In this document: piece after piece, positions 27,519 to 40,300 of the stretch
How positions within the stretch are numbered: position 1 is the first letter of the stretch
Layout of the letters: each line of letters begins with the position of its first letter
Assembly: GCF_031886125.1 (NCBI RefSeq)
Contig: NZ_CP119391.1
Location: forward strand, 2,170,001 to 2,234,000
From: Halomonas piscis
GTDB lineage: Bacteria > Pseudomonadota > Gammaproteobacteria > Pseudomonadales > Halomonadaceae
Length of the DNA stretch: 64,000 nucleotides
Direction of reading: 5' to 3'
Notes under the pieces: generated by a model
Database searches by the model: none
What the model was told of the DNA's origin: nothing
Seen by the model: the letters and a program-made list of their open reading frames with translations, nothing else
Position numbers and translations under genes: made by a program

Positions 27519-27643
27519 GCCGGCACTTTTGCCAGCACTTTTGCCAGTACTTTTGCCAGCACTTTTGCCAGTACTTTTGCCAGTACTTTTCTTTTGCCAG
27601 TACTTTCGCCGGTACTTTCGCCGGTACTTTTGCCGGCGCTTTC
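27519..27643. repeat. 12-bp tandem repeat tract upstream of prpB
   Basis: Six perfect-phase 12-bp units from 27519 (GCCAGYACTTTT), a partial CTTTT at 27591-27595, then four more diverged units to 27643 (GCCGGTACTTTY). Copies abut, so this is not a CRISPR. Many contain the palindrome AGTACT. It lies 100-225 bp before prpB on the non-coding side. Open frames through it exist on both strands because 12 is divisible by 3, but none looks like a gene. Confidence 0.9.
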
Positions 27644-27663
27644 TCGGCAGCGCCTTCGGCATC

Positions 27664-27692
27664 TGGCAAGGCCGACGCCCCATCCCTAGAAT
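27664..27692 (+). promoter_or_regulatory. Possible promoter truncated from pabB by the IS110 insertion
   Basis: TGGCAA (27664-27669), 17-bp spacer, TAGAAT (27687-27692), facing right toward the IS110-family element. The -35 is weak, the -10 good. It may be the original pabB promoter, now 1.4 kb away. Confidence 0.35.
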
Positions 27693-27703
27693 AGGGCGCT
27701 TAT

Positions 27704-27730
27704 ATGGACCCGTCCTGTTGTGCAAGCCAG
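27704..27730 (+). repeat. IS1111-type subterminal inverted repeat, transposase 3' side
   Basis: ATGGACCCGTCCTGTTGTGC then AAGCCAG; pairs with 29080-29107. Confidence 0.8.
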
Positions 27731-27983
27731 AAGCAACAACGCATAAGAGTGAGGACTGCACGCTTATATCCGGCCTATTGATGGCACTTGCCGTGCCTGG
27801 CCCTGATGGAATACGCGCTCTCTGCTCTGATCTCCCACTCGGCCTCGTGATGGGCCTGCGCACTTTACAGAGTGACAGAAAGCCGGTCTGACCCGTTATG
27901 CCATCGAAGCATCTCGCCTGCGCAACCTCGGGGTTGGGTAACTTATCGCATGCTAAGCTATATTCCCTGTTTGTTCGGTATCA
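27731..27983 (-). ncRNA. Candidate bridge RNA region of the IS1111-type element
   Basis: 253 nt without a supported gene, between the inverted repeat and the transposase stop. In the IS1111 group the bridge RNA that pairs with target and donor DNA is encoded downstream of the transposase. A perfect GGCAC / GTGCC hairpin lies at 27783-27797 and a CATAAG...CTTAT pair near 27742-27766, consistent with a structured RNA. Exact RNA ends and loops cannot be set by eye. Confidence 0.5.
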
Positions 27984-29018
27984 TCAAGCGGCCTCCTGCG
28001 GCTGATAGCGCCGTTCATGGGCCAATAGCGACCAGCAAATCCGCGCCATCTTGTTCGCCAGGGCCACAATGGCCTTGCGTTGCCCAAGACGCGCCGCTAA
28101 CGAGCAGGCCCAACGGGACAGCCGGTCGGGATGTTCCTGACGTTGGAACTGGCGTAATGCCGCGCGGGCACCGTGCACCAACTGCTTTCGAACCTCGCCA
28201 TTGCCGCGTTTGGTGATCCCCATCAACTGGTTGCGACCCCCGCTGGAATGCTGGCGTGGCACTAGCCCCAACGAGGCGCTGAACTGACGTCCGTTGGGGA
28301 ATCGCGCCGGATCGCCCAGATGGCTGAACAACAGCGTCGCATTGATCGGGCCGATGCCGGGCAGACTCATCAGCCGCTGCATGTCATCTGATGCCCTGGC
28401 CAGACGCTGCAGACGCTTGTCATAGCGCGCGATCCGGGCATCGTTCTCGAGCCATTGATCGAGCAGGTCGTTCAGCAGGGTGTAGAGTTCTTCCCCCAGC
28501 CGCGCCCGTTGCTCGTCCAGCCGCTCACGAATAACGCCCTGGCGTATCACCGCGTGCCCCTGCGACACGATTAGACCAAACTCGCCCAGCAGGCCGCGCA
28601 GCTCGTTGCCGACGGCGGTGCGTTCGCGCACTAACCGACTGCGTACTCGGTGCACTGCTTGCAGGGACTGTTGTGCTTCCGTCTTGATCGTCACTCGAGG
28701 CGTGGCCGGGCGCGCCGCAGCCTCGGCGATAGCCGCGGCATCGCGCGCATCGTTCTTGTGGCCCAGCACGAAGGGCTTGACCGCCTGCGGTGGCAGTAGC
28801 TCGGCCTCATGGCCCAGCGTGCCAATGTCTCTCGCCCAGTAATGAGCGGAGCCGCACGCTTCCATGGCGACGTGGCAAGGCGGAATTTGGGCCAGCGTCA
28901 AGCGTAACTTCTCTCGCCGGACTTGCTTGCTGAATACTTTGTGACCGTGCGCATCCACGGCATGCAGTTGAAAAACGTGTTTCGCCAGGTCAATGCCTAT
29001 AATGCTAATCTGTTTCAT
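27984..29018 (-). CDS. IS110-family transposase (DEDD)
   Basis: A 344-residue recombinase with the N-terminal RuvC-like DEDD domain: Asp in GIDLAKHVFQ, Glu in AMEACGS, and both Asp in KNDARDAAAI. The C-terminal Tnp20 domain has SLPGIGPINATLL and the serine-containing FSASLGLVPRQHSSGG. The start MKQISIIGIDLAKH at 29018 follows a GGAGGATCC site. The frame is intact. Family members use a bridge RNA for target choice. Confidence 0.94.
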   Translation of the reverse strand: MKQISIIGIDLAKHVFQLHAVDAHGHKVFSKQVRREKLRLTLAQIPPCHVAMEACGSAHYWARDIGTLGHEAELLPPQAVKPFVLGHKNDARDAAAIAEAAARPATPRVTIKTEAQQSLQAVHRVRSRLVRERTAVGNELRGLLGEFGLIVSQGHAVIRQGVIRERLDEQRARLGEELYTLLNDLLDQWLENDARIARYDKRLQRLARASDDMQRLMSLPGIGPINATLLFSHLGDPARFPNGRQFSASLGLVPRQHSSGGRNQLMGITKRGNGEVRKQLVHGARAALRQFQRQEHPDRLSRWACSLAARLGQRKAIVALANKMARICWSLLAHERRYQPQEAA

Positions 29019-29079
29019 GGATGGATCCTCCTTCACCGATGCCGTCAGTGTTCTGTGCACTGCTGGCTAGATGTTATAT

Positions 29080-29107
29080 CCAGCTTGGCACAGAAGGACG
29101 GGTCCAT
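29080..29107 (-). repeat. IS1111-type subterminal inverted repeat, transposase 5' side
   Basis: Complement reads ATGGACCCGTCCTTCTGTGC then CAAGCTGG. It ends 37 bp before the pabB start codon. Confidence 0.8.
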
Positions 29108-29144
29108 CCCATTTCCCACGACAGCAAGGCAACCTCCTTCGACC

Positions 29145-30506
29145 ATGACCCAGCCGCTGACGCTTGTCCCGCTGCCCTACGCCCGCGAACCGCTTTCGCT
29201 GTTTGCCCGGCTGCGCCGCCGCCCGGGCGCCGTACTGCTCGATAGCGGCCGTCCGGAAGCTCGCGGCCGCTACGACATCATGAGCAGCGACCCGCTGGGC
29301 ACCCTGCATGTAGACGCCAATGGCCAGCCGCATCTAAGATGCCACGCCGACACCCTTGCCGCCCTGCCCGCCGGGATCACCGATGCCTTTGCCGCCCAGG
29401 CCTGGCTGCTGGAGCAACTGCCCTTTCCCACAGTGGAAAGCGAGCTTCCGTTTCTGGGCGGCCTCATGGGCTACTGGGGCTACGACCTGGGCCGTGCGCA
29501 CCAGGGCGTTGACAGCGCCAGGCCCGCCGCCACTTCGCTGCCCGCCGCGCGCCTGGGGCTTTACGACTGGGCGATCATCACCGACCACGAAGCGCAGACA
29601 ACCTGGCTCGCCGCTTCGAAGCGTCGGGCTGCGGCAGTGCAGCAACGGCTGGAACAGCCGCCAGTCGCCCATGAGGAATTCCGCCTGGCTGCGCCGTTTC
29701 GTGCCGACATGTCCAGGGAAGCTTACGCCGAGCGTTTTGCCCGGGTGCAGGACTATATTCGCGCCGGGGACTGCTACCAGATCAACCTCGCCCAGCGCCT
29801 TACCGCCCGCTACCGGGGCGATCCCTGGGGCGCCTACTGCCGTCTGCGTCGAGCCACGCCGACGCCGTTTGCCGCCTTCATGGCCTGGGAGAACAAGGCA
29901 GTGATGTCGCTCTCCCCCGAGCGCTTTATCCAGGTCCGCGACGGCCTTGTGGAAACCCGCCCGATCAAGGGCACCCGCCCCCGAGGCGACACCCCGGAAA
30001 GCGATCGCACCCAGGCACGGGAGCTGCAGCACAGCGCCAAGGACCGCGCCGAAAACGTGATGATCGTGGACCTGCTGCGCAACGATCTCGGTCGGGTATG
30101 TCGCCCGGGCAGCGTGCGCGTCCCCAGGCTTTGCGGGCTGGAAAGCTACCCCAACGTGCACCACCTGGTCAGCGTGGTGCAGGGAGAGCTTGCTGAAGGT
30201 GGCTCACCGCTTGCCCTGCTGGAAGCCGCTTTCCCCGGCGGCTCGATTACCGGCGCGCCGAAAGTCCGCGCCATGCAGATCATCGACGAGCTGGAACCCT
30301 GCCAGCGCAGCCTCTACTGCGGCAGTCTCGGCTACGTGGACGCGCGCGGCCATATGGATACTTCCATAGCCATCCGCACGGTGCTGGCCGACGGCGAGGC
30401 GCTGCACGTTTGGGGCGGCGGCGGCCTGGTCGCCGACTCGGCCCCACACACGGAATACGCCGAAACCCTGGACAAGATCCGCCACCTCCTGTCCTCACTG
30501 GAATAA
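29145..30506 (+). CDS. pabB: Aminodeoxychorismate synthase component I
   Basis: A 453-residue chorismate-binding enzyme that, with the PabA glutaminase, makes 4-amino-4-deoxychorismate for folate. C-terminal signature blocks are GDCYQINLAQRLTARY, SPERFIQVRDGLVETRPIKG, ENVMIVDLLRNDLGRV and FPGGSITGAPKVRAMQIIDELEP. The PIKG Lys marks PabB rather than TrpE, which has PIAG. The start MTQPLTLVPLPYARE at 29145 is preferred; the frame stays open upstream into the IS110 element but that part is antisense to it. No pabA is adjacent; trpG may serve both. Confidence 0.92.
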   Translation: MTQPLTLVPLPYAREPLSLFARLRRRPGAVLLDSGRPEARGRYDIMSSDPLGTLHVDANGQPHLRCHADTLAALPAGITDAFAAQAWLLEQLPFPTVESELPFLGGLMGYWGYDLGRAHQGVDSARPAATSLPAARLGLYDWAIITDHEAQTTWLAASKRRAAAVQQRLEQPPVAHEEFRLAAPFRADMSREAYAERFARVQDYIRAGDCYQINLAQRLTARYRGDPWGAYCRLRRATPTPFAAFMAWENKAVMSLSPERFIQVRDGLVETRPIKGTRPRGDTPESDRTQARELQHSAKDRAENVMIVDLLRNDLGRVCRPGSVRVPRLCGLESYPNVHHLVSVVQGELAEGGSPLALLEAAFPGGSITGAPKVRAMQIIDELEPCQRSLYCGSLGYVDARGHMDTSIAIRTVLADGEALHVWGGGGLVADSAPHTEYAETLDKIRHLLSSLE

Positions 30507-30619
30507 AAAAATAAAATTTAAAAACCAAAAGAAATATACAAACCAAACAAAACGTTATTGGGGCGTCTGTCGGCCTTCCTGTTAATCTTCCGCCATTCAC
30601 CACGGCAACAGGAGACACG

Positions 30620-31243
30620 ATGGCCTTCCCCGCGCTCGCTACCGTCAACCGCGACCTCGGTCACGACCCACTCGCTCTCATCGAATGGGCCATGCGCCAG
30701 GGCAAGCGGCCTCTGTGCACCACCAACTTCCGCCCGTTTGAAGCGGTCATCCTGCACATGGTCACCCGGGTAAAGCCGGACATTCCCGTCGTGTGGATGG
30801 ACAGCGGCTATAACACCCCCGCCACCTACCGTTTTGCCGACGAGCTGGTCCGGCGGCTCGACCTCAATCTTGTCAGCTACGTGCCCCGGCGCACCCGCGC
30901 CCACCGCGAGGCGCTGGAGGGCGACTTTCCCGGCATCGACGATCCGCGCCACGCCGCCTTTACCCGGGAAGTCAAAATCGAGCCGTTCGAACGCGCGCTT
31001 GACGAGATGCGACCGGACGTCTGGTTCACCGCCCTTCGCGCCGAGGACACCGCCGAGCGTGCCAGGATGCAGCCGGCAAGCAAAGGCGGTGACGACCTGC
31101 TGAAAATCGCCCCGCTGCTTCACTGGAGTACCAGCCAGATGTACGACTATCGGGTGGCGCACGACCTGCCCGACAACGTCGACTACTTTGACCCCACCAA
31201 GGTCGAGGAAAAGCGCGAATGCGGGCTGCACCTGCAGCATTGA
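30620..31243 (+). CDS. cysH: Phosphoadenylyl-sulfate reductase-like protein (divergent CysH)
   Basis: A 207-residue PAPS/APS reductase-family protein. VKPDIPVVWMDSGYNTPATYRFADEL aligns with the CysH core, DVWFTALRAEDTAERA with the substrate block, and the C-terminal KRECGLH carries the catalytic Cys. It lacks the paired CC motifs of [4Fe-4S] APS reductases. It is shorter than E. coli CysH (244), and the usual SSSFG P-loop reads CTTNF. Sulfite production from PAPS is likely but not certain. An A-rich stretch (30507-30560) lies upstream, and cysB converges on it. Confidence 0.78.
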   Translation: MAFPALATVNRDLGHDPLALIEWAMRQGKRPLCTTNFRPFEAVILHMVTRVKPDIPVVWMDSGYNTPATYRFADELVRRLDLNLVSYVPRRTRAHREALEGDFPGIDDPRHAAFTREVKIEPFERALDEMRPDVWFTALRAEDTAERARMQPASKGGDDLLKIAPLLHWSTSQMYDYRVAHDLPDNVDYFDPTKVEEKRECGLHLQH

Positions 31244-31248
31244 GGCTG

Positions 31249-31270
31249 AAAAAGGCCGCCCGGCGCGGCC
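31249..31270 (-). terminator. Terminator of cysB
   Basis: Read leftward, GGCCGC / GCGGCC stem with a GCCGG loop followed by five T, directly after the cysB stop. It sits in the convergent gap with cysH. Confidence 0.8.
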
Positions 31271-31271
31271 G

Positions 31272-32322
<1,051 letters not shown>

Positions 32323-32533
32323 ACTTTTAAAGCATAGAAGATGCCAGCATTGCTGCCTACCGAAAACGGTCAGCGTCTCATCAGCGGCAGCGGGCATCCG
32401 CAGAGTTGCCAGTCCTGGCCATGCCGGCTAACATTTGCCGGCTTGGCGCGGTGAAAGCGCTTGAAACACGCCTGGAGCCGTTGCTTCGGACACGGCAACG
32501 ACACATCAAGAGCAACGCAAACGGGAGAAGACA

Positions 32534-32854
32534 ATGTCCAACGTAGACGTCACCAACGCCAACTTTGAAGAGGAAGTGCTCAACGCCGAACAGCCGGTAC
32601 TGCTCAAGTTCTGGGCCCCCTGGTGCGGCCCCTGCAAGGTGATGGCGCCGGTGGTCGACGAAGTCGCCGACGAGCGCGACGGCAGCGTCAAGGTGGCCAG
32701 CATCAACGTCGATGACGCACCGGAAATTGCCGCCGAGCAGGGCGTTCGCGGCGTCCCCACCGTCATGCTGTTCAAGTCCGGCACCAAGGTGGCCTCGCTG
32801 GTGGGCGCGCAGTCCAAGTCCCAGCTCAGCCAGTTCCTCGACCAGAACGCCTGA
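32534..32854 (+). CDS. trxA: Thioredoxin
   Basis: A 106-residue thioredoxin with FWAPWCGPCKV (CGPC 31-34) and the cis-Pro loop GVRGVPTVMLF. It supplies electrons to ribonucleotide reductase and, in many bacteria, to PAPS reductase, which makes the nearby cysH a sensible neighbour. GGGAGAAG precedes the ATG. Highly acidic, in keeping with a halophile. Confidence 0.95.
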   Translation: MSNVDVTNANFEEEVLNAEQPVLLKFWAPWCGPCKVMAPVVDEVADERDGSVKVASINVDDAPEIAAEQGVRGVPTVMLFKSGTKVASLVGAQSKSQLSQFLDQNA

Positions 32855-32888
32855 CAGCACCGCCCCTCTGTCACAGAGCCCAGGGCGC

Positions 32889-32916
32889 AAAAAAACCGGC
32901 CGCTGGCGCGGCCGGT
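32889..32916 (-). terminator. Terminator of the AI-2E family permease gene
   Basis: Read leftward, ACCGGCC / GGCCGGT stem (7 bp, 8-base loop) followed by seven T. It lies 46 bp after the stop at 32962. It has no T-run in the trxA direction. Confidence 0.8.
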
Positions 32917-32961
32917 CCAGGCGTCGCTCGAGCACGTCAACCCAAATCCTCTCGCTCGCCA

Positions 32962-34086
32962 TCAATCGGCATCGGCGTCTCGCCGGCGCCGCGAAGGCGG
33001 GCGCCTGGCCTGGCGCAAACCGCGCTCTCCATCCCCCTCCAGGCGCGAGCCCGGCCCCAAGAGGTGGGCCATCCACCGGGTTTGCGGATGGCTGTCCAGG
33101 GCGATCTTGAGCGTCATGGTCAAGAGCACCGACAGCAACAGCCCCGCCACGCCGAAAATCCAGCCCCACACCACCAGCGACAAAAACGCCACCAGGGTGG
33201 ACAGACCCAGCGCCCGCCCCATCAGCCGCGGCTCTACCAAATTGCCCAGCACGAAGTTGACCACCAGATAGGCAAGCGAGAGTAAAAACGCCTCGCCGAT
33301 GCCGCCATCCTGACTGACCAGCAGCAGCAGAACCGGCGGCACCGCGGCAATCGCCGAGCCGATGTTGGGAATAAAGTTCAGCGCAAACGCTAGCACCGCC
33401 CAAAGCAGCGCAAACTTGACGCCCACCAGCAGGCAGGCCAGCCAGATGAGAATCCCGGTTGTCAGGCTGATCACCGTCTTTACCGCCAGGTAGCGCTTCA
33501 GCGTGACGCTGAACTCGGCAAAGCGCTCGAGACTGGGCGCCGGATTGGCCAGCGCCAGCGACACCTTCCCCCGAAAATGCAGCGTCTCAAACATCATGAA
33601 TACCACCAGCAGCGACACCACCATGCTCTGCATGAAAAAGTTGCCCAGCTCGCTTAGCAGCATGGGCACCCAGGTGGTGTCCCCTTCTCCGCCAAACAGC
33701 GCCTCGATCTCCTTGGGATTAATCGCCAGGCCAAACGCCGAAAGCTGATTGAGGGCCTGCCAGTAGGTCTGGCGCAGCCGGGTCTCGATATCCGGCAGCG
33801 CCTCGACAAAAGTGCTGAAGCTGTTGGCGACGAGAAACCCCAGCAGCGTGACCAGCCCCATCAGCACCAGCAACGTAAGCAGGACGGCAGCGCGCATGGG
33901 CAGCCCGCGGCGGTGAAGCCACTGCACCGGCTCGGTGCATACCACGGCGATAAAAAACGCCAGCAAAAGCGGTACCAGCAGGCTAGCCCCGAGCTTCATG
34001 CCGGCAACGATGATCACCAGCGCGGCCAGTGCCAGGGTGGCGTGAAGCGGTATGCTGCGATAGCCCGGATCCGATTCGTTGAGCAT
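32962..34086 (-). CDS. AI-2E family transporter (PerM/YdiK type)
   Basis: A 374-residue membrane protein with about eight hydrophobic helices; paired helices at 14-33 and 35-52, and the FALNFIPNIGSAIAAVPPVLL and VEPRLMGRALGLST motifs typical of the AI-2E/PerM family. Some members export autoinducer-2 or act as Na+/H+ antiporters; the substrate here is unknown. The last 30 residues are strongly basic then acidic. Convergent with trxA. Confidence 0.88.
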   Translation of the reverse strand: MLNESDPGYRSIPLHATLALAALVIIVAGMKLGASLLVPLLLAFFIAVVCTEPVQWLHRRGLPMRAAVLLTLLVLMGLVTLLGFLVANSFSTFVEALPDIETRLRQTYWQALNQLSAFGLAINPKEIEALFGGEGDTTWVPMLLSELGNFFMQSMVVSLLVVFMMFETLHFRGKVSLALANPAPSLERFAEFSVTLKRYLAVKTVISLTTGILIWLACLLVGVKFALLWAVLAFALNFIPNIGSAIAAVPPVLLLLVSQDGGIGEAFLLSLAYLVVNFVLGNLVEPRLMGRALGLSTLVAFLSLVVWGWIFGVAGLLLSVLLTMTLKIALDSHPQTRWMAHLLGPGSRLEGDGERGLRQARRPPSRRRRDADAD

Positions 34087-34381
34087 TTAGCGAGTCTCTG
34101 GTAGTTGGCTTGGGGGATGATTCAATAGCATGGAAGAGCGTTGTTAGCCTTACCGGCCGATAGTGGCGCCTTTTTTCTGCCCCGTAAAACGTCGGCGCCC
34201 AAAAGGCTTGGGCAGCAGGAGCCACAGCATGCCTCAAACCGGCACGGAAAAATTGAAACCATCGTGCAAGAGCAGCCGCGCTTCCACCACGGCTGCCATA
34301 CTAGGGCCAGCAAGGCAAGCTAGGACAGCTTGGCACGGCAACGTCTTTTTCGTAGTTCTCACTATAGGGGGCAGTTTTTCC

Positions 34382-36543
<2,162 letters not shown>

Positions 36544-36677
36544 TCATCCTCCGGGCTGAAAACAGAAAGACAGGCGGCAACAAGCGCCCGTGCCAAGGGC
36601 CGCCATTGTAGGCAAAAGCCCGTCGTGGAGCTATGGTTGGCTCCACCTCTTAACTCATCCCACCACCGCGAGACACC

Positions 36678-37286
36678 ATGACCCGCAGCGATGCCTCAAC
36701 GCCTTTCATGATCGTTTTCAACGCCCTTGACGAAATTCACCGCGGCGACCCACGCACCGTTGAGGTGGACGGCGCAGCCGAGCCCAAGGAGCTGGTCTAC
36801 GCCCGGCGCATGAGCGCCTGGCTTGAACACCTTGACGGCGAGCCAGGCGAGATTCTGCGCCTGGCCGTGCGCGCCCAACACCTTGAGCGCTGGCGACTGC
36901 CCCGGGCCGACTACCCCGAAGGCCGCGCGGGCTACCTGACCTGGCGCCGCGACCAGAGTCGCCGGGCCGGCGAGACCACGGCTAAGCTGATGATCGATGC
37001 CGGCTACGCCGAGGCTGAGGCCGAGCGTGCCGCCAGGATCATTCGCAAGCAGGGCCTTAAGCGCGACGCCGAGGTGCAGACGCTTGAAGACTGCGCCTGC
37101 CTGGTCTTTCTGGAAAACTACTTTGCCGACTTCTCGCGCACCATCGAGCGCGACCACCTGATCCGCATCGTCCAGAAAACCTGGCGCAAGATGTCGCCCC
37201 GGGCTCGGGAGCTGGCGCTTGCCCTGCCCATGTCCGAAGCCTCCGCGGCCATCGTCAAGGAGGCCCTGGCGGACGCGCCGACCTGA
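36678..37286 (+). CDS. DUF4202 family protein
   Basis: A 202-residue protein recognised as DUF4202 by FNALDEIHRGDPRTVEVDG, KELVYARRMSAWLEHL, LRLAVRAQHLERWRLPRADYP and DCACLVFLENYF. His/Asp/Glu spacing (AQHLERW, EDCACLVFLE) resembles an HD-like or helical metal fold, but no function is established. It lies between serS (divergent) and the YdiJ-type gene on the same strand. Confidence 0.78.
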   Translation: MTRSDASTPFMIVFNALDEIHRGDPRTVEVDGAAEPKELVYARRMSAWLEHLDGEPGEILRLAVRAQHLERWRLPRADYPEGRAGYLTWRRDQSRRAGETTAKLMIDAGYAEAEAERAARIIRKQGLKRDAEVQTLEDCACLVFLENYFADFSRTIERDHLIRIVQKTWRKMSPRARELALALPMSEASAAIVKEALADAPT

Positions 37287-37379
37287 GGTAGCGCCCGTGT
37301 GCAGCCCGGGAGCGGCTGCGTTAAACTGGTGACTTCCCTTTGATCTCCGGCTTTCCGGCTGTGACGGTGCTGATACCCC

Positions 37380-40300
37380 ATGATTGCATCCCTGACTCGG
37401 CAGACAGTCCCTCTCGAGCGCGCAAGCGCCGACTACGTGCGCTTTCTCGAAGCGCTCAAGGCCAGCGGCTTCGACGGCGAGATTGCCCCGGACTACGCCA
37501 GCCGCACCGTCGCGGCCACGGACAACTCCATCTACCAGCGCTTGCCTCAGGCAGTGCTCTACCCCCGCCACGCCGAGGACCTTGAGCGCATCGCCAAGCT
37601 TGCCGGCGAAGTGCCCAACCGCGATATCGTCCTTGCTCCCCGGGGCGGCGGCACCGGCACCAACGGCCAGTCGCTCACCGACGGGCTGGTGGTGGACGTT
37701 TCCCGGCACATGAACCGCATCCTCGAGATCGACGTGGAAAACCGCCGGGTACGGGTCCAGGCCGGCGTGGTCAAGGATCAGCTCAACGCCGCGCTCAGGC
37801 CCTACGGGCTCTTCTTTGCCCCGGACCTGTCCACCTCCAACCGCGCCACCATCGGCGGGATGGTCTCCACCGACGCCAGCGGCCAGGGCAGCTGCGAATA
37901 CGGCAAGACCCGGGACCACGTGCTTGAGCTCGACACCGTGCTGCTGGGCGGCAAGCGCCTGACAAGCCACGCCCTTGCGCCGGACGAAGAGCGCGACACC
38001 TGCGCCCGGCGCGGCATGATCGGCGCTATTCACCGCACCGCCGCCGACATCATCGATCGCAAGGCCGAGCTCATCGCCGCGACGTTTCCGCCGCTCAACC
38101 GCTGCCTCACCGGCTACGACCTGGCCCACCTGCGCGACGACGCAGGCCACCTGGATATCAACAGCCTGCTGTGCGGCTCGGAAGGCTCGCTGGGGTTATT
38201 AAACGAGGCGGTGCTCAAGGTGCTGCCCATCCCCCGCCACTCGACGCTGGTCAACGTGCGCTACTCGGGCTTCATGGACGCTCTCAGGGATGCCAAGGCC
38301 TTGATGGGCAAGGCGCAGCCGACGTCCATCGAAACCATCGACGACACCGTGCTGCTGCTGGCCATGGACGACTTCGTCTGGGACGGCGTGGCCGAGTTCT
38401 TCCCCGACGGCGACACGCCCATTCGCGGCATCAACCTGGTGGAGTTCAACGACGACGATCCGGAAAGGCTGGCCGAACGCGTGGCGAGCTTTACCCGCCA
38501 CCTGGGCGAGGATACCAGCGTTGCCCGGCTGGGCTACACCCTGGCCGAGGGTCGGAGCGCCATGCAAAGGGTCTACGCCATGCGCAAGCGCGCGGTGGGG
38601 CTTTTGGGCAACGCCAGGGGCGAGAAGCGCCCGATCCCGTTTGTCGAAGACACCGCCGTGCCGCCGGAGCACCTGGCCGACTACATCGCCGAGTTTCGCG
38701 CCGTGCTGGATCGCCACGAGCTCAAATACGGCATGTTTGGCCACGTCGACGCCGGCGTGCTCCACGTGCGCCCGGCCATCGACATGAAGGACCCCGAGCA
38801 GGCGCGGCTGATCCGCGAGATTTCCGACGAGGTGGCCGCGCTGACCCAGCGCTACCATGGCCTTTTGTGGGGCGAGCACGGCAAGGGCATTCGCTCGGAA
38901 TACGCGCCCCGATTCTTCGGCGAGCTCTACCCCAGCCTGCAGCGGGTCAAGGCTGCCTTTGATCCCCACAACCAGCTCAACCCGGGCAAGATCGCCTCGC
39001 CCCGCCACGACGGCGGGCTGATCGCCCGGGAAAGCGACCCCGCCCTTCTCGCCATCGACGGCGTCACCACCCGGGGCGAGCTTGATCGCACCATCGACGA
39101 GCGCGCCTGGCAGTCCTACGACGCCGCAGTGTACTGCAACGGCAACGGCGCCTGCTACAACTACGACGTCGACGACCCCATGTGTCCGTCGTGGAAGGCC
39201 ACCCGCCAGCGCATTCATTCACCCAAGGGCCGCGCCAGCCTGATCCGCGAGTGGCTGCGGCTGCAAACCGAAGCCGGCATCGACGTGGTGGAAGAGTCGC
39301 GCAAGAAAAAGGCCGAGGGCATCGGCGGCTTTATCGCCCATCTGCCGCTGCGCGCCTATAACACCCTGAGCCGCCGGGGCCGCGACGACTACTCTCACCA
39401 GGTGTACGAGGCCATGGCCGGCTGCCTGGCGTGCAAATCCTGCGCCAGCCAGTGCCCGGTGAAAGTCAACGTGCCGCAGTTCCGCTCGCAGTTTCTCGAG
39501 GTCTACCACGGCCGCTACCTGCGCCCGCTGCGGGACTACCTGATCGGCACCACCGAGTTTCTGCTGCCCACCCTTGCCAAGGTGGCGCCGCTCTACAACG
39601 GCCTGCTCACCAGCCGCCTGGGGGACACCCTGATGCGCCGGGGGCTGGGCATGAGCGACTCGCCGACGATCGCCCGGGCGAGCCTGAAAAAGCAGCTCAG
39701 GGCCTGGGGCGTCAGCCCCGCCACGCCCACCGCGCTCGGCCTGCTCACCGAGCAGCAGCGCGCTAACAGCGTGATTATCGTCCAGGACGCCTTCACCACC
39801 CACTTTGAAGCCAGGCTGGTGATGGACGTGGTCGAGCTTTTATCCCGACTCAACCTGCGGGTATTTGTCATGCCCTACGCCGCCAACGGCAAGCCGCTCG
39901 ACGTCCAGGGCTTTCTCGGCGCGTTCCACCGCACCGCGGAGAAACAGGCCCGGCGCCTGTGCACCCTGGCCGACTTCGGCGTGCCGCTGGTGGGCATCGA
40001 CCCGGCGATGACGCTGTGCTACCGGCAGGAATACGTCAAGGCGCTGGGGGAAGACGCCGTGCCGCCGGTGCACCTGCTGCAGGAATGGCTGGCCACCCGG
40101 CTGAATACGCTCCCGGTAGCCCCGCTTGCCGGCCCCGAAGGCGGCTACCGGCTGCTGTCCCACTGCACCGAGAAGACCAGCGAGCCCCAAAGCCCCCGCG
40201 CCTGGCAGCGGGTCTTCGCCGCCTTCGGCCTGGAGCTTGAAACCCTTGCCAGCGGCTGCTGCGGCATGTCCGGTACCTACGGCCACGAAACCCGCAACGT

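Larger units (their letters stand above)
27704..29107 (-). mobile_element. IS110-family (IS1111-type) insertion sequence
   Basis: About 1.4 kb bounded by inverted repeats at 27704-27730 and 29080-29107. Both read ATGGACCCGTCCT at the outer side, then TGTGC and AAGC with one extra base on the right copy. The transposase reads leftward. Non-coding ends are 89 nt before and 280 nt after the transposase, the IS1111-group layout. True ends probably lie a few bases outside these repeats; no target duplication is expected or seen. Confidence 0.85.

Noticed and set aside
27415..27669. Open frames through the 12-bp repeat on both strands (for example the leftward KYWQ/KVPA frame)
   Set aside because: Repeat length divisible by three keeps them open; no start signal, no similarity, and they overlap the prpB promoter side.
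28923..29144. Longer pabB beginning inside the IS110 element
   Set aside because: The extra residues are antisense to the transposase 5' end and have no PabB similarity; the ATG at 29145 matches the family N-terminus.
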